Assembly: GCF_022605165.1 (NCBI RefSeq)
Contig: NC_063069.1
Coordinates: 2,852,001-2,916,000 of the forward strand
Length of the DNA stretch: 64,000 nucleotides
Source of the DNA: Purpureocillium takamizusanense
Taxonomy: Eukaryota; Ascomycota; Sordariomycetes; Hypocreales; Ophiocordycipitaceae
Direction: 5' to 3'
In this document: one piece after another, positions 22,953 through 34,960 of the stretch
How the letters are laid out: each line of letters opens with the position of its first letter
Numbering within the stretch: the first letter of the stretch is position 1
Notes under the pieces: model-generated
Databases searched by the model: none
Told to the model about the DNA's origin: nothing
Seen by the model: the letters and a program-made list of their open reading frames with translations, nothing else
Translations under genes and position numbers: made by a program

Positions 22953-25900
22953 ATGTCTGCTCCTTCTACGGGTCCGCAGCAGCCGCCGCAGCAGCTGCAG
23001 CAGCAGCAGCGCATCAAAGACACCGTGAAGGCCGTCAGGGCTGCTCTCAGGGCCCGGGCACGCCAGAGCGCTTTGTCTATTCGCCGGTTGGGAGTCCCCA
23101 GAACTGACCGCATGGTCCCCATACTTCAGGCCATCAACGCCGCTCGCTTTGGAGCACCTGGAGTGCGTTACCGTCTGGAGAACAACGAACAGCCGCCTCC
23201 GACGCGTGATCGACGTGTCTTTCCTCGCCCACACACCCGCTTTGTCATCGACACGGTCTACCCTTTCAATCACCGCCAGACTCCTCTCCGCCCCGAGCAA
23301 CGCCACGAGGAAGACCTTGATACTGCCGCGACACAGACGACGTTCCAGGCTACGACTAAGCATCGCCGCCAGCACAAGGAGCTCGTTCGCAAGGCAACTA
23401 CGCAGACCACTCTTATTGTCCCTGGTCCTGCGACTCCTGCTGTTCCTCAGCCACCGACTGAACCGGAGAGCGACACGGATGAAGACGCCTTTACTATTGA
23501 ACCGGCCTCAGCTCCCCCCACCACTGATTCACCTTCTTCTTTCGCTTCCCACGTGGCTACTGAGCCTACTGGATCTCGTCTGCTGGTCGATTCTCAGTCT
23601 GCTTCTGTCCCTGAGCCGTCCGTCACTCCTGCGACCCCAGCGTCGGAACCATCGTCATCTGCCGCTTCTGGTCAGGCATCCTCTTCAGCACCTTCCCAGT
23701 TTGACAATCAACAGGCCAACGGGCAGATCAACTTGGCATCGCAGCCTGCTACGACTGAGTTTGCCCCTAGCCTGCCGCCTTTGCCATCATATCTGTCGGC
23801 CCTCCGTGCCTTTGGCTCTCGACCGAACATTGACGCCCGCCGACCTCAGCCAGAGTTTTCGGAACAAGGGCAGCCGTCAAACACTGATGACCCTCAATTT
23901 GTTGTAACCAATGGAATTCGCACGCGAAAGCGGCGCGCAAACACCACCACCGACCTTGAGCTGGTGGCTGCGGCAGGCGATCGCCGTATTCCAACACCAC
24001 AGAGAATTTACCTTGCCCGACGAGAGGCAAGACTGTGGGCCAACTCTGCGCGTGCCGTCCCCGTGTAGAACGCCGAGGTGAGTCTTGCCATGCTCTTGCC
24101 TGTCAGTAACATTCTGTTTGAGCTTTGCTAATGTCGCTCCCAGGCACCACGTCGCATGTACTTGCCCCAATTTCGGGATATTTCCGCCAGGGTGATGACC
24201 GGCCTTCGCGACGCCGTCACCCGTGCTGGTGACAGGGTCGCTGGTCTTGGTACGTTTGCCCCCTTTGTTCTTGTCTACATTGCATCCTGCAGCGTGCTGA
24301 CCAAGCATAGCTCGCAACACCTCCAACAATGTCGCGCGCATTCGTCGCCGCGCCACTGGCGCACTTCATACGGCGCGCCGAAGTCTTGACTTCAGCAACA
24401 AGCGCCTCCGCATCGAGGCCCCAGATGCTACTATACCTCGCTGGCAACCCAGTGAAGAAGCCCTCAAGACCATGGTCCTCGACAAGGAGGAATTCGCCAA
24501 GACTCTTTTCAGAATCGGTACAGTGGTCGAGCAGAGTGATGCCGTGTCGATGAACAGGCGACTCAGATTTCTCCGACCGTCTCTCCTGTGCCTGAATGGC
24601 GAATCCCAGTCACTTTCTCCGGATCAGCAACCGGATCTTGTCGGCCCATTTCTGGTGCAGCTTTTGAACTGCATCAGTGTCTGCAATGGCATCTACAGCG
24701 TCAACGAGTTTTTCAAACTGAGGAGAAATCACCAATCGCTTCAGGAAACCGCCATCGACTACGGCATGACCGCTGAGGGCATCCAAAAGATTGAGCTAGC
24801 GCGAGCCTTTATGGCTGCACCGGCACTCCCCGCGACCTGTAACGAGGTCCTGCAGTTGATTGGGGTTCACCTTTCTCAGCTGCTCCCAAAAGACGAATTC
24901 GACACGATCCTACTCGACCTTCGGGCTGTCTTGGCCCATCTTCCCATGCCGAGTTTTGTGGTCTCCAAGCGATATCACAAGCAGATGCGGGTCTTCTTTC
25001 CGGCTCCGCGTCGTTCGATCTCAGATTGGGATTGGCCTATCCCTGGATCGTTCCCACGCGACGAGCTTGAGTCTCATGAGCAGGATGTTGCTGCTCCACA
25101 GCCCGCACCTCCGTCGGAAACATCTGTTGCACCAATTGCCTCCCCTCAGCCTCAGATTCGGCGGTCCGATATGTCTGGCACGAACCGCATGCGAGCGGAT
25201 CTTTTGGAGGCCAAGATCTCGGATATGTCGGAATCGGAGTTCCGGGCTGCCTTTTACCATGAAAGCGAACAACATCGCCTTATCAAACAGAAGTATGTCC
25301 GCAAATTTCAGCCGAAGGAACCCAGTCAGGACGCGAAGCCGCTCGGCTCTATCCTCAAGAACCGAGAGAGGCTCCCAAAACAGAAGACTCCAAAGCGACT
25401 GCGCATGACACGCGCGCCCAAGATCGTGCGCTTTAAGGAAGGCACTCTGAGCCCACAGAAGCGCTCTCATACAGGACTGGATGTCCCCAGACGTCCGGGT
25501 TGCAAACGCAAGAATGGCGGAAGAGTGCATCCGATTACACCTATGCACCGACCTGATACGCGACCTAACATTTTTGTGCGCAATGTTGCCGTATCGGACG
25601 GCGATGTGGAAGAACGAGAAGTCGAGACACCCGCTAGATTGCGCTATTCTCGTCGCGTGCTTGCCGATAAGGCTGAACAAAAGGCCGAGGCCGATGCCCG
25701 CATCAAGGCACTCATGGACCTGCCTGCTCCGGCGGGCCTTGCCAACAGTGAAACCGTGAGCATCGTGGTTGAACGCCTGAAGACAGAGGAGGCACGCAAG
25801 GCCGCTGAGAAGGCTCAGCGTGAGGAAGAAGAGCGAAAGGAGGCCAGAAGACTTGCACGGGAAGCTGCCGAAGCCAAACGACAGGCTGAGGCAGAAATAA

Positions 25901-26742
25901 AACGGGTCGAGGAAGAAAAATGGAAGGCTGAGGAAAAACGCCGCCGCGAAGAGTTCATCCGCAACATCGACCAGCACCGACAGTTGCGCGCACCCAAGAC
26001 GCCCTTCATCACTGCTCCCGGTGCGCAGTTTATGGCGAAGGCCAACAACATTCTGACCGGTACCAACACAAGTGGCATCTTTGTCACGACACCTGAGGGT
26101 GGCACGCTGCGGAAGCACGACTTTGTCTCTGTCATTCCGAGCACGAACTGGCTTAACGATGAAATCATCAATGGATCCATTGTCTTCCTTGACAGATCGA
26201 TAAACGAGGCTGCTGGAATTAAGGACTTCAAGCAGCAGACCCGAAAATGTCTAGCTTTGAACTCGTTTTTCTTCAAGAGCCTGTTGGCAAATGGCAATAA
26301 GGACGTGCTACGGAAGCTGAAGCGACACGGAGTCGACAAGCACAACTTCCTGGACCTTGAGACAATCCTGATGCCTGTGTGCTCCGGCAATCACTGGACG
26401 TTGATTGTCATTCGCCCGATGATGAGAACGATCGCCCACATGGATTCGCTCAATCCGGCGGGCAATCAGCATTACGTTGATGTTGCGATGAACTTTGTTC
26501 GCTTTGTCCTCGAGGACAACTATGAAGAATCGCTCTGGAAAACTGTCCGTCATGATGCTCCACGGCAGACGAACGGCTATGACTGCGGTGTCTTCACAAT
26601 CACCAATGCCATTTGCTTGGCCCTGGGCTTGAGCCCAATTGATTCCTATTCGGCGACGGACATGGAGACGCAGCGCAAGCGGATCGCGTGCATCTTGCTG
26701 AACAGGGGCTTCCACGGAGACTTCTCGGTTGGGGAGTACTGA
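22953..26742 (+). CDS. ULP1: Ulp1-type SUMO protease (C48 cysteine peptidase)
   Basis: SUMO-specific cysteine protease that matures SUMO and removes it from targets; Ulp1 of yeast acts at nuclear pores. Model: join(22953..24062, 24144..24249, 24311..26742), 1215 aa. The N-terminal half is Ser/Pro/Gln-rich with a Gln tract near residue 15. A central folded region (about 460-640) and a basic coiled-coil-like Lys/Glu/Arg segment (about 870-970) follow. The C-terminal peptidase domain carries His1100 (SGNHWTL), Asp1117 (HMDSL), Gln1158 and Cys1164 (QTNGYDCGVF), the full catalytic set. Intron 1 is unusual: the stronger donor GTGAGT at 24078 would include an in-frame TAG at 24066, while the weak donor GTGTAG at 24063, also in phase, skips it. 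Alternatives are a separate upstream gene ending at 24068, with ULP1 starting at ATG 24156, or an upstream start at 22746. Confidence 0.87.
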
Positions 26743-27959
26743 GGCCACCCTCTTTGTCCAGATTGGTCTGTTTTCCGTTCTGTTCTGTATTGCTTGGTTT
26801 CTTTTTCCTTGCTCGCGATGACATTGGGTCTTCGGCGTTTTGAGGCATCAGGAAAAGGAAATGAAGGGCGTTCTGGAAAGGAGACTTGAGAGAATAGCAT
26901 TGATAGCGACGGATGGCGGAGAGTGTTTGGAAAGGGAAGGAGGATAGGGCACAGAGACGGGCGGCCCGACCAGGCAGACGTGCAACACAAGAACGTTGTA
27001 GGGCGAGGCCGACTTTTTCTTGTATCAATATTGTAATGCCCGGCCCAGAGGGCTGGCGCGTCGAGCTTGGATGAGTAGTGTTAGAATGGCCCGAGTGGCC
27101 TTTTCAAGACAAATACCGCATTCATTGTCACAGCAGGCCTGCGCCGAAGCATAGCCGGGATTTTCTCTGAAGAAGGTAGGTTGACGGACTCTCCCGGACC
27201 GTAGTAGCTTGCGCGGTCTGTCTGTCGGCTTGGGTTCTCAGGGGCAGCGGAACCAGAGCGGTCGGTCGTCAGTGCCCGCAGACGTTGGGAGTGGAACATG
27301 ACGATGGGGCCGGGACGGAGAGGGCATCAACCGCAACAAAGCGGCTTCGCCGGTGCCACCCGCGGGGGGAGAAGATGCTAGCTAGTAGATGGAGGCGGAC
27401 CCAGCCCTGCGCGGGTTCGTCGTACGAGGCAGGGTTGATAGGTAGATGAGCCCGCGTGCCCCGGCAACCACAATAGAGCACAGGGCTGCATCGCATAAGG
27501 TAGGCAGAGGTAGGACATGTAATTTGACCCATGGAAGTAGGTGAGGCGGCGTAGACTGGAGCTGTATGCAAGTGGCAGGGAGCAGCAGCTGGTGGGCTGA
27601 TGACGGAGTGATGGTGGTTCGAGGAGCGGATGAGGCGGAGAGGGGGAGGACAGACACACAAAGTCATGGGCCGAGAACTGTGACGCGGGCCGTGACGAAG
27701 TCATACAACACGTACTGTAGCACGAAACGAAATGCAACGAGAAACCTTATGTTGCTTTGTAAATACGAGGAGTTGAGTTTGTTGACGAAGTCGAGCCACG
27801 GGATGGCGGGCCAGACCATAAGGGCATGCATGGCATGAGGACGCGCAGCCCCAGTTCGGTGGGGTGCAGTAGTATACTTGGTACAGCAACAAGACATGTT
27901 GATATGACGGACAATACGGGGTTGATGACTGCAGCGCGAGCTTTGCTGCACCGTATTTT

Positions 27960-27970
27960 GGGGGGGGGGG
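27960..27970. repeat. G11 tract
   Basis: Uninterrupted run of about eleven G in the gene desert. Confidence 0.8.
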
Positions 27971-30121
27971 ATGGTGGTGCTGCAAGGGGCGCGAATATAA
28001 CTACTACTTGTGACATCCTCGCGGGCTGGCTGGGTTGGCCATGAGTGAGAGAGTACTTCGTACTATATGCAAGAGCAATTGAGGCGTACCTGTTTGTACT
28101 CGGATTTGGAATCGGTCTGGGCGCGACAGGCGGGCCTTGAGCGGAGGGAAATTTTTCTTTTCTTTTTTCCCCCTTTTCTCCTTCGTCTAGCCAGATATTC
28201 TACAAGACAGCAGCAGCCAGGACCAGGGTGCCAGGCTGTCAATACTGTCGATGGCGATGGCGGTCCACGAGGAACGGCGCGCTCACTCACGGTTGATCGG
28301 AGAGGCCGACGAACAGTGGAGACGCGGATTGTCACGGCGCCGAGGGGAGCGAGAGAGCGGTGGCAATGGGGGGGACGCCCCGTTTCGGCTGCCGGCGATC
28401 CAATTACGAGGCATGCCAGCCGAGGAAGGATTCTAGAAGGGCGACACAGACACACAAGAAATTTCCAAGGCTTCTGGAAGCGGCTGTGGTTTTTTTCTTT
28501 CCTTTTTCCCCCCCATGCCATCCATCATTTCCTGTGTTCCGTGTCGTGGCTCTCCCCATTTGGCGGATGCGGCTGCACTTGTTATGTCACCAACCAGGCC
28601 CCCCCCCCCTGCCCATCGGGGCTCCACGCACGCACACACGCGCGCACGCACGCGCGCGGGAAAGGATCGATGGTGCTGGTGGCGCAAAGCGACGGGAGGC
28701 GGGAAGCACCAAAAAAAAAATTCCTGCATTCGGTACTAGAGAGAGGGCGGGACGCCGTGCAGGGGGCAGGGAGGGGAGTGTCCCGGAGCAGGCTTCCGGA
28801 CGATCACACGGCCCAGAGAGAGAGAAGAAGAAGAAAAAGGAGACAGAGACAGAGGGATGAAGGGGAAGTGACTTGAGTGATGAGTGAATAGTGCACAGTA
28901 CAATTGTACCTTTTTTTTAATATAAAAAAAAAAAGGCCGGTGGAAAGAGCACGAAGGCGACGGCAGAAAGAGAAGAAGAACAAGCCGCCGCGCCGCCTCT
29001 AACGTGATATCCGACCGACAGCCGCATTCGTCGAACGCGCTGTCGCATCGCCGATGGGAAACATCCGGAACGTGGGGGGGGGGCCAAGAGATTTCCTGGT
29101 AGCACTACTTCGTACTTGGTAGTAGTTAGTAGTAACTTAACTAGTAGATAGGCACATGGCATTGCTCCGTAGTGAGGCAAGTTAGTTTTCTTGGACACGG
29201 AATGAAACAAGACTGCGAGCGAGGAACATGTCTGGCAGCACGTCGAATCGCGCGTCGATTGAAACACCATGACCGAAACAACCGCTCGCTGCCCATCCCA
29301 ATCTTCGAGGCTGTCGCGGAGATATCTGGTGGAGTCAGTCCTCGCGAACCCCCTCAGCCGGTCGCACTCGGCGATGCTAGCAAAATTTCCTTGTCTTGCT
29401 CTTGTTGTAGCACAGGCTTGACAGGCTGGCAAGCAGGTGGCCGAATTCCACGCCATCGGCATAAACCATCACCCCGTTGCCCCCCTGTCATGCGCGTCGA
29501 GGCCGATGCAGACCCCATATGCGTACGTATCATACTGCACGTACCTAACAAAAGGTACGGTCCAGCACAGCGGGCTTGGAAGGGGTGGCGGTTCTCGAAG
29601 CCGTCCGTGGCGTCGGCGGGAGATACGGGAGTGGTTTGGTTGGGAAGGGGGGGCAGGGGCGCCCTTCCCGGTTGAAGGGACAAGGCTCGTTCGTTGCTTT
29701 CTGCATCCCTACGGACAAGCTGAATGGAAGATTACAGTCCGGCGCTAAACAACTTCTATTAAAGGTAAACTTCCGGAGGAAAAAGTCTGTTTTGGCCACC
29801 GGGGACCGGGAGAGAGGGAGGGGCCACCTGCGCGGGCCGCAGTCTTGGCTCTTTGGTCGCCGCCGCTCCACCCCCCCTGCTAACCGGCCGTTAGTTACTA
29901 AGTTACTACTCCCAAAGCGTCGCCGCCTTGTTGGGCTTGGAGTTCCAAGGGCAGCGGGGGGAGCCCAAGCGAGCGAGAGAAAGGGTGGGTGGACGCCCAC
30001 TCCGGCAATTACAAACCTTGATACGTTGGAAAAAGATTCTGATGAAAGTGCGGCTGGGTCTAAACAAGGCAGAAGAGAGGGGCCCGCGCGCGCCAAAATT
30101 CGAGATTCGCCACCGCCAATC

Positions 30122-30156
30122 TAACGGCGGCGGCGGGCGGCGGCGGCGGCGGCGGT
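30122..30156. repeat. (GGC)n microsatellite
   Basis: Imperfect GGC/GCG trinucleotide repeat in non-coding DNA. Confidence 0.85.
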
Positions 30157-30631
30157 GGACGACAGCTGTATCAAACGGGCACGACTTGGAAGGCGCTCGC
30201 TCGCTCGCCCGGTTATTGGTGGCGGGCGGTAGGTTAGGAATAAACGGTGAGCTCCGTACCAGCCTTGCAACTCTGCTTCGCCCGTGGAACTTCGTCCCTA
30301 CCTTGCTTGCCTACTTGCCGTAGAGACAGTTCTCACGGTTGCCGCGTTTGTGTTCATACTCCGTACCTGCGAGGTGGTAGTAGTAAGGTAGTAACTTCTT
30401 AGTGGTATTAGCCGCCGTTCGTTAGTACGTAGAGGAAGAAGCAAAGTCCTCCGGGGTACTGCGGGTACGTATATGGGGACATGTAGCGGCGTGGGGGGTT
30501 GCATTGCCAGATGGGATGACGGGCGCGCAAGCATTGAGAGGCCCTGGATGCCTGGGGACAGGCAGCGGGGAGGGGGATGCAACAGGAGGAGGGGAACAGC
30601 AACTTGGATGCGGCGAGTGGTATAGTGTGCA

Positions 30632-30750
30632 ATACTAGGTAGGTACCTACCTTTAGTAGGTACTTATGCTTCGTAGAGGGGGGGCCTTTAAAGCGTACAG
30701 TGCAGCAGTGCACCACTGTGGCTAATAAGTACGTACGTACCACTACTACT
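30632..30750. repeat. TAGGTACC / GTACGTAC block
   Basis: Contains TAGGTAGGTACCTACC near 30638 and GTACGTACGTACC near 30730. These are strongly palindromic, TAC-rich units like those in the other gene-poor stretches. Confidence 0.75.
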
Positions 30751-31120
30751 ATCAGCAAGACGTATAAGAGAATCCGACGAACCACCTGCTTGTGCGCTAC
30801 GGGATGGGATCCCGCGGCCGGCGGGTCCTTGGGCGAGGTGGTGCATCGTGCATCGTGACGCTCTTGTGACAGACAGTCTGGATGGGCGAGCCCGCATCCG
30901 TCCCCTGCCTGCAGGAGGACCAGGATGCCAGGCAGGGTAACTAGTAACTAGGCCAAGCCAAGCCAGGGATCGACCGACGGTCCTCTGCTGGCGCGCATCG
31001 CGATCCGCTCGCCCAATCTCACTTTTGGTCTGTCCTGCCCGGGTCTCGCGGTCGGTCGTCGCTACGTTGCCCCCTCGTGTTTCTGAGTGTCCTTGGATAG
31101 ATAGAGCCAATGTGTATGAG

Positions 31121-31136
31121 TGTGTGTGTGTGTGTG
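31121..31136. repeat. (TG)n microsatellite
   Basis: Eight TG units. A second, longer TG run lies at about 31730-31748. Confidence 0.85.
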
Positions 31137-31528
31137 GTGTAGCGGGTATGCAGCCGCTTTGCATTTTCGCCGGGTCCAAGTCCATCCATCTGCCCGAGCA
31201 ACTGCCGCAGTAATAAAATGTCACCTCACCGAGGCGCAGCTCTGGGTGAGTTGAGGGGGGGGGCCGAGGTCGTCGAGTGCCGAGCAGCCAACCAGACGAG
31301 AGACTTCATCAAGGCTGCGCGCGCGACGCAGGTGATGAGCACTCCACGTCTCTTGACCCTTCCTCGTTCGCCACGGCGCCGCTGATGAGTGGGACGAGAC
31401 GATCCCTCCGTTGCAGCGTTGCAGGGCTGGCAGGGTTGCGTTGGCGTCCATGCCATGCCACCACGGTGTGTTTGTGCGGGCGAGGCGGCCATCGAGACCA
31501 TGTCTGTCGCAACACCAAGGAAAGACAA

Positions 31529-31543
31529 GGGGGGGGGGGGGGG
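31529..31543. repeat. G15 tract
   Basis: Uninterrupted run of about fifteen G, immediately followed by the 13-nt tandem repeat. Confidence 0.8.
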
Positions 31544-31560
31544 CCAATGGAACCCCTCGT

Positions 31561-31597
31561 CAGTGGAACACATCAGTGGAACACATCAGTGGAACAC
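31561..31597. repeat. 13-nt tandem repeat (CAGTGGAACACAT)
   Basis: Two perfect copies and a third partial copy of CAGTGGAACACAT, directly head to tail, in non-coding DNA. Confidence 0.9.
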
Positions 31598-33134
31598 GGC
31601 AGGGCGCGCGCTGCACCAGCCAGCAGTGGCGGCGTCTCACCCTTGTGCCATGTTTCTGTGGCCGTGGATGATGCAACTGGCTCAACGAGAGACCATGTTT
31701 CTTTTCCCCTTGACGCGGCCGCCGCAAATGTGTGTGTGTGTGTGTGTGCAGTTCTCATCAGCAACCAGCAGCACTCACTCCACTGCAACTCGAAAGGAAA
31801 GCATGAGCCCCGTGCGCCACTCACTACCTAGGTAACTAGCTAGGCATGGTAGGTTGTTACCAGGGGCCCAGCCCAGCCAAACATATTGTACGAGGACCCA
31901 AGTATCATCGCATCGCCTGCGCCAGCTGCGGGCTAATCATGCGCGAGGGCGAACGGCCGCGGTCCCGCGACGACGCATGCTTCCTTGTTGATCCTTCGGG
32001 AGGGGAGCAAGCCACCATCATCATCACGCCGCAGGAGAAATTCGCCGCCGTCACGACCAAAGACAAAGAACCCCGAGGCCGACGTGATGCGCGTGTGCAT
32101 CATCGGAACCCTCCGCCCATGTAACTTACTCCGGTACATTAATACGTACTTCGTACATGCTTTACTGTACCTACTGCACTGCGCGCACACAAGGTACGTA
32201 ACCTTGCTGCGTTCTTGTACAGGCGCCACACAAGGTGCTTCTTGCCCCTTTGAGACAAGCAGCAACGAGGAAATGCAGCGCCTTGCTTTTTCCCGCTTCG
32301 CTGGCAACAGCTGTGTGGAATGGAAGATGCGGCGGGTGCTGGGGGGTCAAACAGGCATCAGGGCCTGAGAAGCCGGAGCTCGCGATGAGGCGCACGGAAC
32401 GGGCACGCACACGTGGTGCTACTACAGGCAGTACTGGTGCCAGTCATTAGGTCGGTTGCTTTGGTGGTTCTGGATGGAGCTGTGCTTTGAGCATTGAGAC
32501 TCGGCGGCGTACGGTAACTACGGTATAGCTGGCTACGTCGGACGACTTCAGGCATCTATAAAGTGCTGTGCTTTTGTTGTGTTGTGCTCGTCAGAGTGAG
32601 TGAGTGCAGCGCCCCGGCAACCTGGTTGGCGGGAATAACTTACAGGTAGCGAACCCCGATTACCTAGGTAGTCCTACTTTTGCTGGGTGTAGCCACCGTC
32701 GGGGCCGCCGCAAGGACAGTCACATCGGCCCTCGTTGGCGGTCGAGTCAATCGTGGCAAGCCGCTTAGCCGCCCCAGAGTCATGCATCCAGCGAGCGCCA
32801 GCGTTTCAGGCATGCTTGTTCCTCGCTTATACCCCGGACATCTGTCCAGGAATGGAAGAGCAAAGGAACAAAGACGGAAGGGGGGACAAGGAAGAAAAGA
32901 ACAAGTCGTTCGAGCACGGCATGGGTCGGGATGTTTCTCGATGCAGGACGGGCAAGAGACGCCGCCACGTCAATGCGTGCCATCTCGGCCGGGTCAAGCA
33001 TCAAGAACAAGTGAACAAGGCATCAAAGTGAGTGGGCGGGGCCGAGGCGGCAATACCATGCATCCTAGGTCATGCCATGCCAGCGACTTGATGGCCACGA
33101 CGACGCCGTGTCGCGATGGGGTGTCGCGACGAGT

Positions 33135-33165
33135 GGCGACGGCGACGGCGATGGCGATGGCGACG
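33135..33165. repeat. GGCGAC/GGCGAT hexanucleotide repeat
   Basis: Alternating GGCGAC and GGCGAT units, about five in a row. Confidence 0.8.
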
Positions 33166-33915
33166 TCGGGAGCCACGAGTCCAGACTCGCGGGCTTGGTC
33201 GTACGAGCGAGACCTCGGCCGGGAATGCAGCGCGGGCGGCCGCACTGCAACACATCGTGTTTGACACTCCACCGGGTATACTTCGTACAGCGGCCCATGT
33301 TCGTGAGTACTATAGTGGTTGGAGTACTTCGTAGCAGTAGAAGCTGTACTACTAGTAGAGCCAACAAGGCGGACAAGACACCGCCTGACATTCAGATGGT
33401 CGCTTCTCCCCGGCAGGCTCGATGACGCCGCCTGGGCTTGCAAGCAACACCAGTGCGCTCAAGTTGGAGCGTCTGAAGCACTGTTCGTGCGATGCCCATG
33501 TACACTATCGCGATACCAGGCCGCACAGGGTTGCGCAGTAGACCCAGCTCTCCTACATCTGCGTCATTGGTGATGGATCTGCTCCGTGCATTTCTCCCCC
33601 CAAAGACTTGCTTGAGCCGCGTGTTGATGAGTGACTGCTACGGGCGGCCAAGACCAGCGCGTGACTCTCGGCATCGCAGACGGTGAACGAGGCACTCCGT
33701 CACCGGTTCCGCGACGACAGGACGACCAGCCGATAAGGCGCGTGCGCCCTCCAGTTCCACGTCCCGGGGACCACGGGTCCAGTCGCGATGGCGTCCCGCC
33801 CCGTTTAGCGTGCCCGGGGCCCGGTGTCGGCGACGACGGCGTGACTGCCCTCGCGGATGATGCCGACGCTGCGGATGTCCATGTCGAGGCTTTGCCGAAG
33901 CTGATGTCGATGCCC

Positions 33916-33943
33916 ATGCTGATGCTGATGCTGATGCTGATGC
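33916..33943. repeat. (GCTGAT)n repeat
   Basis: About four to five tandem hexanucleotides, followed by a duplicated GGGGCTGCTGCC unit to about 33970. Confidence 0.85.
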
Positions 33944-34928
33944 CGGGGCTGCTGCCGGGGCTGCTGCCAAACCTCATTGCTGATGCTGCGGCTGACCAAA
34001 GGGGCGACTGGGCGCGCCCTACGAAGTCCGCGGCGGACGCGGGAGGAGGCGGGTGTCGGAGGGCGGTCGGGGCGGTTGCAAACAGTCGTGCTCTTGCTCA
34101 CTGGCGCGATGCCATTTCATCATCGGTCGGGGCTGGTGGTCGAGCGAGACAGGTTAGGTGCCCACGGTGATGCCATTCTGGTGCCGAGGTGTGGGGGGTA
34201 CGCTCAGTCAGGGCGCTGTGCCCGCGAGAAGGACGAGACAGGTGAAGGACACGGACAGCATCACGACCGCCATCGCGGGCACGAGTACTTTGAACTTCGC
34301 ACCGCACCTGCTAAGGTTAGGTACCTACCTGTACCTGCCTGCTTCTCGCGCCTGGGTTGGCCTTGGAGGGGGGAGGGGGAATCTGCAATGCGTGACACGG
34401 GTACTTGGGGGAATGTATCTCGGCGCGGTGGCCGCAAACAGGAATACTTCAAGAAAAGTACCTACTTTTGTCAGCACTTGAGGTAGGTACCTAGTAGGTA
34501 CATTTCGAAGTAAAGAAGGGCGTCTAGTACCGTACCTTGTGTACTTCGTACTTGATACTGGAACAGCCCGTGCATGATGCCGTTTCCGTGCCGTCTTGAT
34601 GCCGGATCCATGGATGCGAGATGCCAACTGCCGTCCGGCCAACACTCACGCGCACGCGCACACACACCACCAGCGGCGCAAGTGCCACATGGGCCGTGCC
34701 AGCCAACGAACAGAGAGCCTCTCCTACCAGCTACAGGTAGGCACCCCTGCCAACCAGCCAGCTTCCCAAGAGTCAACGCGGCGCGCGAGCACTCCCGGAC
34801 GGACCGCAGTGTGTTCCGTGGAAGCAGCATCGCAGGGTTACGAGTTGGCACTTGGGAATGCAAGGGCTTGCAGCAACCCAAAGCGCTGGGCGGGCCATGG
34901 GCGCCTGCAGACAGCGCCCGATGCTTGC

Positions 34929-34960
34929 ACCACCACCACCACCACCACCACCACCACCAA
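34929..34960. repeat. (CCA)n microsatellite
   Basis: About ten CAC/CCA units in non-coding DNA. Confidence 0.9.

Noticed and set aside
28067..28876. 269-codon plus-strand frame
   Set aside because: It runs through homopolymer and AAG/GA-rich sequence, has no motif, and sits in a region where all frames are open by composition.
28917..29462. 181-codon minus-strand frame
   Set aside because: No recognisable domain, no splice context, and it competes with plus-strand frames of similar length.
29572..30124. Overlapping plus and minus frames of about 180 codons
   Set aside because: Mirror-image open frames in GC-rich sequence without family features.
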